From positions 1 through 64,000 of the forward strand of contig NZ_JACJRJ010000014.1 of assembly GCF_014697195.1 (NCBI RefSeq): a stretch of DNA of 64,000 nt, given 5' to 3'. Source of the stretch: Cylindrospermum sp. FACHB-282 (lineage in GTDB: Bacteria > Cyanobacteriota > Cyanobacteriia > Cyanobacteriales > Nostocaceae). Positions within the stretch are counted from its first letter, which is position 1. The number at the start of each line of letters is the position of its first letter. Under the pieces are notes generated by a model. The model was not told the DNA's origin and did no database searches. It saw only the letters and a list, made by a program, of their open reading frames with translations. This document shows, piece after piece, positions 43,698 to 51,811 of the stretch. The position numbers were made by a program, and so were the translations under genes.

Positions 43698-44066
43698 CTA
43701 CGGCGCCACGCCAGGGGTGACAACAATGCCTGCATCGGGGCCAGCGGCACCAGCAGCTTCTGGGGCTGGTGCGACTTCTGGGGCTGCTCCATTCAGGACA
43801 GGTGCAGCACCCAGTCCACCAATGCCTAGAGGAATGGTTCCACCTAAGCCTAAGAAATCTTGCGCTGCGGTATTGGTCGCATTATTAATTGCGCTAGAGT
43901 TGCCTGTGCTGCCACCGGGGCCGGAAGCAGTTGTTCCCTGTAATGTTGCCAGTCTGTTGGCGAAATTGCTGTTACTTAATTCAAAGTCGGCGCCACCAGT
44001 TAGAAGCTCTTGTTGTTCATCAGATAATACAACAAACAACTTGGATACAATCATTTGATTTGACAT
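43698..44066 (-). CDS. Secreted-peptide precursor, Ala/Gly/Pro family (member 7)
   Basis: 122 residues from ATG 44066 (an in-frame start at 44081 is less likely because the family begins MSNQ). Leader MSNQMIVSKLFVVLSDEQQE-LLTGG. The middle of the core is identical to member 5 (LATLQGTTASGPGGSTGN). The end differs: GTIPLGIGGLGAAPVLNG, then APEVAPAPEAAGAAG and DAGIVVTPGVAP. It is the last (5'-most) gene of the array. The mosaic pattern suggests exchange between copies. Confidence 0.8.
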   Translation of the reverse strand: MSNQMIVSKLFVVLSDEQQELLTGGADFELSNSNFANRLATLQGTTASGPGGSTGNSSAINNATNTAAQDFLGLGGTIPLGIGGLGAAPVLNGAAPEVAPAPEAAGAAGPDAGIVVTPGVAP

Positions 44067-44246
44067 GATTCTTTGCCTCACTTACTTTCATTAGGTGTGT
44101 GACCACCTAAGAACTTAACTATATGCACTGCTTCCCAGAAATTCATAAATCTAGGGGTAGAAATCAAACTTATAAGTTTACTTCTAAAAGTAGATATAAG
44201 AAAAACTTTTATGTGTTTTAGCTATAGTAATCTCTATGAGATGTAA

Positions 44247-44369
44247 TTGGACATATTCAATGTTTTTTCAGCTTTTTGGCAATTTATTGAAAATAACCAG
44301 GGTTATTGTATAGCTGCAATCGGTAGTTTGCTAGCAATAGTATGTCTGGCTAATTACTTCCGTTTCTAG
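44247..44369 (+). CDS. Possible single-span small membrane protein
   Basis: A 40-codon frame from TTG 44247: (M)DIFNVFSAFWQFIENNQG, then YCIAAIGSLLAIVCLANY and FRF. It would give one membrane helix with a short basic tail. It lies on the opposite strand in the otherwise empty 44067-44534 spacer next to the precursor array. There is no clear ribosome site, so it may be chance; the helix is the only support. Confidence 0.25.
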   Translation: MDIFNVFSAFWQFIENNQGYCIAAIGSLLAIVCLANYFRF

Positions 44370-44534
44370 GTAATAGGCAATTGCTCATTGGCAGCTAACT
44401 AATTACCTATTAATATAGATACAGATATACAGCCATACAGATAACATAAATATTCAAGTTGTCAACCCTCGCTATCGCCTATACTCTTCCCAAAATATAA
44501 GGATGAAAAAATTTGTGCCGCCTCTGTTTTTTTA

Positions 44535-45143
44535 TCAGCAATCCCACTGGAATTCAGCTAAAATTAATAAGCAGAGAACCATCAGACCACCAGTGCTAAG
44601 AAACTGCCAAGGGCCAATATAAGGCAAGATAAAAATTCCTATTAGGTGAACTATGCCTGTGAAGATAAAGGCACGCGATCGCACTGCTAAACCTGTACAC
44701 AAGTAGCCTAGTGTACTCAACCCTAACCACAATGGACAGAGGTGTATTAATATTTCCCCCCAGCCGATAAAAATACTCAAATCCGTTAATATCACCCCAA
44801 ATAGCATTAGCAGTACCCAGCAATAGAGTAACCAGCTAACTCGTTTGGCTTTTACCCAATGACTAGTCCAAATTACCATGAGGGTGATACCAATAAAACT
44901 GAGAATTGACCATAAAGTAGCTTGTAAATTCCAGCCAATAGGGAGAAATTGGGCAGTCATAAACATCGGTATAATTAGTAAACTCCAAAATATACAAGCT
45001 TGGTCAATACGAGTATAAAATGTTGAATAAAGCCGAATTTTCCCAATTTGCCAGTTAACATACCATAATCCTTCCAATTTTTCAATTTCTATGGTTAACT
45101 GCTTACGACGCAAGGGCGGTATTGAATAATTAAAAAAGCTCAT
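44535..45143 (-). CDS. Integral membrane protein of unknown function
   Basis: 202 residues. A ~45-residue N-terminal cytoplasmic part (SIPPLRRKQLTIEIEKLEGL) precedes about six hydrophobic segments, such as ACIFWSLLIIPMFMTAQFL, WSILSFIGITLMVIWTSHW, WLLYCWVLLMLFGVILTDL and FIFTGIVHLIGIFILPYIG. No catalytic or transport motif was recognised. It is on the same strand as the neighbouring kinase-type gene but separated from it by a terminator hairpin, so it is probably transcribed alone. It does not resemble known bacteriocin immunity proteins clearly, though its position beside the peptide array leaves that open. Confidence 0.65.
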   Translation of the reverse strand: MSFFNYSIPPLRRKQLTIEIEKLEGLWYVNWQIGKIRLYSTFYTRIDQACIFWSLLIIPMFMTAQFLPIGWNLQATLWSILSFIGITLMVIWTSHWVKAKRVSWLLYCWVLLMLFGVILTDLSIFIGWGEILIHLCPLWLGLSTLGYLCTGLAVRSRAFIFTGIVHLIGIFILPYIGPWQFLSTGGLMVLCLLILAEFQWDC

Positions 45144-45295
45144 TTTTTTCGGAAAAGTAATTTTTTAAAGTCAGTAAATTACTGTACTTATTTCCTATAT
45201 AAATTGAGCAAGGAGTTAATTAAACTCTCTCTTCGGTAATAAATAGATCAGTCCTCTAGGATTCCTGTTTGATGAAAGAATAGCCATAACAATCA

Positions 45296-45324
45296 ACCCC
45301 CTAGAGAAAGCGTCTCTAGGGGGT
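45296..45324 (-). terminator. Strong hairpin after the phytol/dolichol-kinase-type gene
   Basis: A 12-bp perfect stem ACCCCCTAGAGA (45296-45307) with TCTCTAGGGGGT (45313-45324) and a 5-nt loop, located 54 bp past the stop of the kinase-type gene. Confidence 0.65.
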
Positions 45325-45377
45325 AATTTGGGAATTTAAATAGCAAATAAATCTCTTCTAAATGGCTGATATCTCAA

Positions 45378-46085
45378 TCAGTTGCTTACCAGTAGCTGAG
45401 TTAACATAAAAGCTAATGCTGCACTACCCAAAGGAACTGTTAAATTGTCAATACCCAGAAACGAAAATGCTTCTAAAGCAGTAGCAAAAACTGCTACCAA
45501 CAGTGATATTACCCAAGTTTGCCAAAGGTTTCCTTGTGTTTCCAGTAAAATCAAACTACTGACGAGATAGCTAACGAGGGTCATTGTGAGAGAACCTTCC
45601 CAACTTTTTTGTGACCCCAAAATTTTATACTTATGCTTGCCAAAGCGCTGCCCAATCAAGGCTGCTAGTCCGTCTCCCCAGGCCATAATCATAATGCCTA
45701 GGGCGGCGTACTGGGGTTGTTTTAAGTGCCAGAAGCAAGCAACTAAAATACCAATACTAACAGCGTAAAAAAATGTCCCTAAACTTTGGCGTCCGACGCT
45801 ATTAATACCGGGGAGAATAGGCAAGAGGTAGGACAATAAGGTGATGGCACTCGCTACAATCGAAGCTGTAATCCCTATGCTGGCGGGGATATCTAGCCAC
45901 CAAGCGATGAGAATTACATGACCGGTGCCAATATGAACTATTTTGCGGATGATTTCGGGTTCGCTATTGGTAAAGTGACTTACCGCCCAGGCGAGGAGGA
46001 TAATGAACAAAACCCAAATTGCAGCAGGCGCAATTTGCAGCCATAAAGGGGGGATAGACTCTAAACCGGAAAATGTATTCAACAA
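45378..46085 (-). CDS. Phytol/dolichol kinase family protein (VTE5/SEC59-like)
   Basis: A 235-residue membrane protein with about seven hydrophobic segments. Family motifs are RKIVHIGTGHVILIAWW near residue 45, MAWGDGLAALIGQRFGKHKY near residue 133 and ILGSQKSWEGSLTMTLVSYL near residue 155. These form the CTP-binding part of the phytol kinase/dolichol kinase/CDP-diglyceride-synthase-like superfamily. In cyanobacteria it would phosphorylate phytol released from chlorophyll, feeding tocopherol synthesis. The geranylgeranyl-reductase-family gene lies far away. It is divergent from yidD. Confidence 0.87.
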   Translation of the reverse strand: MLNTFSGLESIPPLWLQIAPAAIWVLFIILLAWAVSHFTNSEPEIIRKIVHIGTGHVILIAWWLDIPASIGITASIVASAITLLSYLLPILPGINSVGRQSLGTFFYAVSIGILVACFWHLKQPQYAALGIMIMAWGDGLAALIGQRFGKHKYKILGSQKSWEGSLTMTLVSYLVSSLILLETQGNLWQTWVISLLVAVFATALEAFSFLGIDNLTVPLGSAALAFMLTQLLVSN

Positions 46086-46140
46086 AGATGTTTCAGAGAA
46101 ATTTTGACCTTTGTTACCACTTTATTAGATTTGGGCGGTT

Positions 46141-46386
46141 ATGAAAATATTATTGATTTGGCTGATTCAAGGCTACCGAATATTTATTTCGCCGCTGTTT
46201 CCCCCGACTTGTCGCTTTCAACCAACTTGTTCGATGTATGCTATACAAGCAATTGAACGCTTTGGGGTCTGGCGTGGTGGCTGGATGGCTACGCGGCGGA
46301 TTTTGCGCTGTCATCCGTTTCATCCGGGGGGTTATGATCCGGTGCCGGAGAAGGCGGTAAAATCATCTTGTTGTGAAGATGAATAA
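46141..46386 (+). CDS. yidD: Membrane protein insertion efficiency factor YidD
   Basis: 81 residues. The sequence is a textbook YidD: an amphipathic N-terminal helix ([20 protein letters not shown]) and the Cys-containing core [20 protein letters not shown], followed by [19 protein letters not shown]. It is a peripheral inner-membrane protein assisting YidC-mediated membrane insertion. The usual neighbours rnpA and yidC are not here. The ATG at 46141 leaves 55 bp to the divergent kinase-type gene, so their promoters overlap. Confidence 0.95.
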   Translation: MKILLIWLIQGYRIFISPLFPPTCRFQPTCSMYAIQAIERFGVWRGGWMATRRILRCHPFHPGGYDPVPEKAVKSSCCEDE

Positions 46387-46395
46387 TTTTTGTTT

Positions 46396-46423
46396 CGCGC
46401 AAAGGCGCAAAGGCGCAAAGAAG
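46396..46423. repeat. Short GCGCAAAG tandem run
   Basis: Three near-perfect copies of GCGCAAAG just after yidD, a common dispersed mini-repeat in Nostocales genomes. Confidence 0.7.
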
Positions 46424-46506
46424 AGTGGAAGGGTGGGGTTTAAAGGCATGATAACTGCTTTAACACTGGTGGGTTAGACTAATTATCTATTGTAATTTTC
46501 AAGAAA

Positions 46507-47202
46507 ATGAGACCTTATCATCAAGTCCCGATTATTGAATGTGGTACACCATTGGTAGAGATTCCTTTAGAATTGTTTGCGGTGGAATCTCCTCATCCTT
46601 ATGAAAAATTAGGTGCTAATTACGGGGAACATTCGCCTTATTATCTGCGCGAAAGTGTGGTTGAACGTTTGCTGGAAGCGCAAAATTATTTACAATTACT
46701 GCGTTCTGACTGGCGGATTCAAATCTTTGATGCTTATCGTCCGGTAGCTGTGCAGCAGTTTATGGTTGATTATAGTTTTGGGTTGGCGTTGCAGGAAAGA
46801 GGATTGATTGAGGCGGATTTGACAAACCAGCAACGTGAGGAGATTTGGCGGGTGGTTTATGAAATTTGGGCTGTACCGAGTTTGGATGCAAAAACTCCGC
46901 CTCCTCACAGTACGGGGGGGGCGGTGGATATAAATCTGGTAGATGATGGGGGGAATGTTGTAAATATGGGTTCGCCGATTGATGAAATGTCGGTGCGATC
47001 GCATCCCGATTATTATGCCAATAGTGATCAGCAGTATCATGCTAACCGTCAATTATTGCTGGATGTGATGTTAAAAGCTGGATTTGAACGCAATCCGAGA
47101 GAATGGTGGCATTTTTCCTTTGGTGATCAAATGTGGGCTTGGTTACATAATCAATCACATCCAGCTAATCCTGTGACAGCGAGTTATGGACGTCTGGCAT
47201 AG
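46507..47202 (+). CDS. D-alanyl-D-alanine dipeptidase (VanX/DdpX family)
   Basis: 231 residues. It is a zinc metallopeptidase of family M15D. The conserved Arg is in IQIFDAYRPVAVQQFMVDYS near residue 77. Zinc ligands are in PPHSTGGAVDINLVDDG (His and Asp, near residues 137-145). The catalytic Glu and third ligand His are in PREWWHFSFGDQMW near residue 200. It hydrolyses D-Ala-D-Ala, for peptidoglycan recycling or peptide scavenging rather than vancomycin resistance, since no van genes are nearby. No signal peptide is visible. It is convergent with the TspO gene (8-bp gap). Confidence 0.9.
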   Translation: MRPYHQVPIIECGTPLVEIPLELFAVESPHPYEKLGANYGEHSPYYLRESVVERLLEAQNYLQLLRSDWRIQIFDAYRPVAVQQFMVDYSFGLALQERGLIEADLTNQQREEIWRVVYEIWAVPSLDAKTPPPHSTGGAVDINLVDDGGNVVNMGSPIDEMSVRSHPDYYANSDQQYHANRQLLLDVMLKAGFERNPREWWHFSFGDQMWAWLHNQSHPANPVTASYGRLA

Positions 47203-47210
47203 GTGCGGTT

Positions 47211-47684
47211 CTAAGCCTCTTCAGGATTAAGTTTAATCATTACCCAAGTGGTATAAGTGCCAATGGGACTCCAAAGTAAATAAGGAACTAGTAATAATAC
47301 TGCCCAAGGTGAAATAGATAAGACTGCAAGTGTAACTAAAACACAGATTAGGAAACCTGTACCACCCAGAATTGTCCCCACTTTCAGACTGCGCAGCCTG
47401 GACATTACAGGGGTGTAGGCAATGGTAAAAATTTCTAGAAGCAGGTATAAACCCATCATTAACCAGGTGGCGCTGTTTCCTGGGTTATGTTCCCAGACAA
47501 TATAAGCTGACCAAGCACCGCAGATAAAGATGACAATCCAGATCAGTGGAATTGCTGCTTCAAAAGTTAGCCATCTGGGTCTTTGTAGGCGTTTAAACCA
47601 TTGGCGATCGCTTGGCGTAGTCAAGTTAGCTGCTGAGGCCACTAAAAAAGCCACTGCTCCAATTACCATCCAAGATTTAATCAT
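47211..47684 (-). CDS. TspO/MBR (tryptophan-rich sensory) family protein
   Basis: A 157-residue five-helix membrane protein. Family features are WFKRLQRPRWLTFEAAIPLI near residue 29 (the usual PxWxP becomes PRWLTFE), WIVIFICGAWSAYIVWEH, and the helix end LLVPYLLWSPIGTYTTWVMI corresponding to the WxxxATYLN segment. TspO proteins bind tetrapyrroles and modulate stress or pigment responses. The match is to a divergent cyanobacterial subgroup, so a role in porphyrin binding is inferred. It lies 19 bp downstream of era on the same strand and may be co-transcribed with it. Confidence 0.78.
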   Translation of the reverse strand: MIKSWMVIGAVAFLVASAANLTTPSDRQWFKRLQRPRWLTFEAAIPLIWIVIFICGAWSAYIVWEHNPGNSATWLMMGLYLLLEIFTIAYTPVMSRLRSLKVGTILGGTGFLICVLVTLAVLSISPWAVLLLVPYLLWSPIGTYTTWVMIKLNPEEA

Positions 47685-47703
47685 TAGGCCGACCTATACT
47701 AGT

Positions 47704-48660
47704 TTATTCTTCCACGCGATATCCCAATTCTGCTAAACTCATCCGTGATTGACGCCATTTTGGTTGAACTTTGACAAATAGTTCTAGGTAGACTTTACCA
47801 GCGATCAGCTTTTGAATTTGTTCGCGAGCTTCACTCCCAATTGCTTTGAGCATTGCTCCACCTTTACCAATGAGAATGCCTTTTTGGGAATCACGCTCGA
47901 CGTTGATGGTAGCAAGTACACGGGTAATGCTGGGGGTTTCTTCTACTTTGTCTATGGCGATCGCCACTGAATGGGGTACTTCTTCTCGCGTCAACAGCAA
48001 AATTTGCTCGCGAATCAACTCGCCCATAATAAACCGTTCTGGCTGATCAGTTACCAAGTCTGGGGGGTAGTATAGGGGCCCGTGTTCTAAATGCTCAATT
48101 AATAACTCTTCCAGTTGGGGTAATTCTGCCCCAGTCTTAGCAGAAAATTTCACAGTTTGCCATTGATGAGCATCGGCTAACTGAGTGTAACTATCATCTA
48201 TAAACTGGGAACCCGTAGGTTGAGAGTCAATTTTGTTGACACCCAAAATCACCGGCGTTGTGCTGTGATCGAGCAAATCAGCAACATAGCGATCGCCTGC
48301 ACCACAAGCCACCGTTCCATCGACAACAAACAGCAAAACATCTACCGAGTCAATAGCAATCTTGGCATTTTTTACCAGCACTTCCCCTAATTGATGGTGG
48401 GGCTTATGAATTCCTGGGGTATCTACAAAAATTAGCTGTGCCGATGGTGTGGTTAAAATACCCCGTAACCGATTACGTGTGGTTTGAGCTACTGGTGATG
48501 TGATGGCAATTTTTTGCCCGACTAGTTGATTCATCAAAGTAGATTTACCGACATTGGGGCGACCAATAATGCCGATAAAACCAGATTTAAATTCAGGAGG
48601 AGCCTGGGGAATTGCGACTTCTCCTGAAAAAGAGAAGGTGTAATTATCAATACTAGTCAC
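47704..48660 (-). CDS. era: GTPase Era
   Basis: 318 residues. The GTPase domain shows G1 GRPNVGKSTLMN near residue 33, G2 region TTRNRLRGI, G3 DTPGIHKP and G4 NKID. The C-terminal KH domain has INVERDSQKGILIGKGGAML (the GxxG RNA-binding loop), then LELFVKVQPKWR. Era binds 16S rRNA and helps 30S assembly. The first ~25 residues (SIDNYTFSFSGEVAIPQAPP) are a short extension seen in cyanobacterial Era. The TspO-family gene follows. Confidence 0.97.
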   Translation of the reverse strand: MTSIDNYTFSFSGEVAIPQAPPEFKSGFIGIIGRPNVGKSTLMNQLVGQKIAITSPVAQTTRNRLRGILTTPSAQLIFVDTPGIHKPHHQLGEVLVKNAKIAIDSVDVLLFVVDGTVACGAGDRYVADLLDHSTTPVILGVNKIDSQPTGSQFIDDSYTQLADAHQWQTVKFSAKTGAELPQLEELLIEHLEHGPLYYPPDLVTDQPERFIMGELIREQILLLTREEVPHSVAIAIDKVEETPSITRVLATINVERDSQKGILIGKGGAMLKAIGSEAREQIQKLIAGKVYLELFVKVQPKWRQSRMSLAELGYRVEE

Positions 48661-48914
48661 CTTGGCTCCACCCTTTTATGTTACAGCTTGGATAAATCAA
48701 TTTTTTTCTTAGACACAAAACAGACATAAAATTCCTGTTATGAAGTCTATAACCAAGTATAGCGCTGTTAATGCCAATGGTACTTTGAATCTCACTCTTC
48801 CTGGACTCGGTATTCATTTGTGAGACTGAGACACTCTCTCAACAAATCCCCACCGATTACGCAGATAATTCGCCCAAATATTGGGGTTTTATTTGTGGTA
48901 AAATTAAGGCAACA

Positions 48915-50042
48915 CTACTGAAACAGCCCGATGACAAACTCGCCTTGATTGACAGCCTGATTGGTGGAGACATCATAGACTAATCCATCTTGTTGAGCGC
49001 AGACATCAATCACAGTAGGTAATTGGCTTTCTTTATTAAAACTGAGAATTTGATACAGTCTTTCTCCTGTTTTTACGGTACTACCCAAGTCGATTCTAGA
49101 TTGAATTAGACCACCTGCGATCGCATAATATTTTGTTCTTTGGCTGCTGGCTGCAAAAGACATTTTCTGATCGGTTGGCTCTACAGGAAAGCCAGAGATT
49201 TGCCACACACCTTTTTGCGCTAAATAGTTTTTTATCCCCCGCACACCTTTAGCGACTGAATTAGGGTTCATCTGCATTCCTGCACCCAGTTCCAGAGTCC
49301 AAGCTTCTAGATCAAATCTGATGTTTCTTCCCAGCTGTTGAAACCCAGATTCCAGCGCTAACCAAGGTTTCATAAAAGCTTCATCAAAAGCGTCCCCATC
49401 ATATTTATCAAGTAATATTCCCAAATCCAGCAGGAAATATTTAGCACTATCTTCTCGATTTTGGAAGTAATAAAGGTAGTCTAATCCTTGATTTGTAGAA
49501 CTGTGTAAGTCAATCAGGTAGTCGGCATCTAAACTGAGAGCTTGTAGTTGGTTGCTAAACTGGTCAGTGTATGGTATGCCAATGGGTAAATTAATTTTTT
49601 CTAAAATTTTGGCAAATTTCTCTTTAATCGTAGTTAGATAATTTTGTCGGACGACCCCTAGATCAAAATGAAGTTGAGATTTAGTAAAGGCTACTAAATC
49701 ATCAGCTTCTTTTTCGTAGTCCCAAAAAATCCGATTCCAGTCTCTGGCTTCATAAACACAGTATCTACCAGGAGAAAAATGCTGAGAACGGGCATTTACA
49801 CCCATAGGATTACAAACAGGAACTAACCAAATTTCTCCCTTTAAATCTGTATCATTTAGTGTCAATAAAAAATCGATCAGCTGGTGAATAACGGCATTTC
49901 CAGAAATTTCTGCGCCGTGTAAGTTAGATTGAATGTAAACTTTTTTACCAGGATTTGCCCCAATGAATTTATAAATTTGCAGGAAAAGGCGATCGCCTGA
50001 GGCCATTTGACGTAAAAAAATTGTTTCAATATGGGGAATCAT
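48915..50042 (-). CDS. Succinylglutamate desuccinylase/aspartoacylase family zinc hydrolase
   Basis: 375 residues of the AstE/AspA branch of M14 carboxypeptidases. Zinc ligands are in KKVYIQSNLHGAEISGNAVI (HxxE, near residue 43) and DYLIDLHSSTNQGLDY (His near residue 180). The mechanistic Glu is likely in LEAWTLELGAGMQMN near residue 247. A C-terminal beta domain has STVKTGERLYQILSFNKE and ends with QGEFVIGLFQ. Substrate specificity (N-acyl amino acid or peptide) is not readable. It is a single gene with 254 bp of non-coding sequence to era. Confidence 0.87.
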   Translation of the reverse strand: MIPHIETIFLRQMASGDRLFLQIYKFIGANPGKKVYIQSNLHGAEISGNAVIHQLIDFLLTLNDTDLKGEIWLVPVCNPMGVNARSQHFSPGRYCVYEARDWNRIFWDYEKEADDLVAFTKSQLHFDLGVVRQNYLTTIKEKFAKILEKINLPIGIPYTDQFSNQLQALSLDADYLIDLHSSTNQGLDYLYYFQNREDSAKYFLLDLGILLDKYDGDAFDEAFMKPWLALESGFQQLGRNIRFDLEAWTLELGAGMQMNPNSVAKGVRGIKNYLAQKGVWQISGFPVEPTDQKMSFAASSQRTKYYAIAGGLIQSRIDLGSTVKTGERLYQILSFNKESQLPTVIDVCAQQDGLVYDVSTNQAVNQGEFVIGLFQ

Positions 50043-50157
50043 AAAAAAGTGTGGAGTAAAAACGAACTCTTGTTTTAATAAGCTTCAATTTTATCCTGAT
50101 TTTATTTCTGGGAAATCCCCTTCATAAAGGGAGCGGGGAAGGGTAAGAAAACATTCC

Positions 50158-50796
50158 TTAAGTCCCCGGTAAATTCCGCAAGCGCTGATCTAAATGAGTC
50201 CGATCTGCTAAAGCCTGCAACAGTGGCCCATGTGAGGTAAATTCTACAATACTTAACGAACCAACCGGACATCCCCAACGATAACGGAAACGTCCCACAT
50301 CAATGCCTAATAAACTACAGAGAATAATTCTGATCGTTGCCTTATGGGCGACAATTAAAACATTACCACTGGTGTAAAGTTGCCTGATTTCTTCAATTAC
50401 CTGCATGGAGCGAGAAGCAATTGTCACTGCCATTTCCCCACCAGTTGGCGCATTCCAAGCGGGATCGGCTGACCAACGAATATAATCATCGTGATATTCA
50501 CGGTTGATCTCTTCTGGGCTTTTTCCCTCCCACTGGCCATAGTTAATTTCTTTTAAACCATCTCGCAGTTCTGGTGGCATCCCAATGGCTGCACACAGGG
50601 GTTTAGCTGTGGCTAAAGTCCGCTTCATGGGAGAGCAAAAAACCGCGTTCCAAGGGGTAGAACTGTATGCAACGGCAAAAGCCTTGGCCATCTCTAAGCC
50701 TTCGGGGGTAAGTTCTGAGTCTATCGCACCACAGTAGGCATTCTTGCGACTGAATTCTGTTTGTCCGTGACGGAGGAAATAAAGAGTTAGGCTCAC
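50158..50796 (-). CDS. Histidine phosphatase family protein (phosphoglycerate-mutase-like)
   Basis: 212 residues. The phospho-histidine motif LYFLRHGQTEFSRKNAYCG lies near residue 5. FCSPMKRTLATAKPL contains the second Arg, and the catalytic Glu is in LKEINYGQWEGKSPEE. The second His is in GNVLIVAHKATIRIILCSLL near residue 143. This branch contains broad-specificity phosphatases (for example glucosyl-3-phosphoglycerate or cobalamin-type) as well as cofactor-dependent mutases; the short length favours phosphatase. A weak GC-rich hairpin lies downstream near 50112-50143. Confidence 0.88.
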   Translation of the reverse strand: MSLTLYFLRHGQTEFSRKNAYCGAIDSELTPEGLEMAKAFAVAYSSTPWNAVFCSPMKRTLATAKPLCAAIGMPPELRDGLKEINYGQWEGKSPEEINREYHDDYIRWSADPAWNAPTGGEMAVTIASRSMQVIEEIRQLYTSGNVLIVAHKATIRIILCSLLGIDVGRFRYRWGCPVGSLSIVEFTSHGPLLQALADRTHLDQRLRNLPGT

Positions 50797-50984
50797 AGTA
50801 AATTTTCACCAGTTTTCAAGGATATTCTCACTCAGCCAATGCTTGAGGGCGATCGCTAATACTGCCACTTCCACTGCTGGCAAGTTGTATTGCACAAAAA
50901 TGGCATCTCTACTCAAAACTATCACAATGGCGATCGCTAGAACGAAACTGCTCTAAGAGGATGTTTGAAAAGTCTAATTTATTA

Positions 50985-51180
50985 CTAGCCCTGGCGACTA
51001 TAAGTCGCGCGCCACATGCTTCAAGTCGGCGGAGCCGCCCAACGCAGTGGCTTGGCTACACAGACAAAACCCACCTCCGTGGGTTAGAAAACCCTTGATT
51101 TTGCGTTAGTCCACGGAGGTGGACAATGCTAGTGTAGTAGCGAATTATATTCGCCTAATACTTTTCAAACAACCTCTAAA
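50985..51180. repeat. Interspersed repeat family B (copy 2)
   Basis: Begins GGCGACTATAAGTCGCGCGC, contains CACATGCTTCAAGTCGGCGG, hairpin pieces CCCACCTCCGTGGGTT and GTCCACGGAGGTGGAC, and ends TTCGCCTAATACTTTTCAAAC. It shares blocks with 11760-11957 and 59040-59190. Confidence 0.85.
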
Positions 51181-51811
51181 GACTAATCAGTGCTATGAGC
51201 CTGAGAATGAATTCTCAGGCAGTTGTTGGGATTGGTGCAAGATATCAGTTAAGTTTCATCCCATCCTTCAAAAAAAATCGCCTTTCCTTTTGCTTTTGTC
51301 GAATATTATCATAAGTATTACTTTGTAATGCAATTGTAGCGATGGTATATTACACAAGAAAAATTCAACTTGTAAAAATAGGCTATTTAGCAAAAAGATA
51401 CATATCAATAACACGAGTTACAGGCATCTAATATATTAAATTTGTAACTAAAACCCAGTTTGAGCAACCTTCTCAGATTTTTAAACCTAAATTAAATAAA
51501 TTCTGATTAACAGAAAATCTGGTAATTTTACTTATATTTTTCTTTTACTAACTAACTTTTATTTTTCTCCCATCACAAATAAAAAAATGACTTATCTAAA
51601 TATAAGTGTACTTACGCAAAGGTACATAATTTTACTTAAAAAATTATAATTATTACGTATTTTTAATCAAAAAAAACAGTATTTTCATTAATTGAATACC
51701 CTGAGCAAGGCAAGTAACATTTTGAATTAACAGATGATTAAGATTCTTTAAACACAAGAAAATAATCAAGCTCAATATTTCCTCAAGGCGTTTCTTTATC
51801 CGATTAACCAA
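51181..51811. other. AT-rich gene-free region upstream of the PEP-CTERM gene
   Basis: 631 bp, strikingly A/T-rich with many stops in all frames and no supportable gene. It is probably promoter and long 5' leader for the secreted protein gene at 51812. Confidence 0.6.

Larger units (their letters stand above)
41850..44066. repeat. Three-unit tandem array of precursor genes plus flanks (period ~788-818 bp)
   Basis: Each unit has a conserved 3' flank (with AAGGGAGTAAACC and CAAAGCACTCTGGAGTGACA-type sequence) and a precursor gene ending at 42092, 42880 or 43698. The first two units also share a 5' flank with GAGACTGACTTGCTGCCTCC. The first two units are near-identical at 788-bp spacing. The third is more diverged. 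Confidence 0.88.

Noticed and set aside
46507-47202. VanX-like dipeptidase as evidence of vancomycin resistance
   Set aside because: No VanA/VanH ligase or dehydrogenase or VanRS genes are nearby; the family is common for dipeptide recycling.
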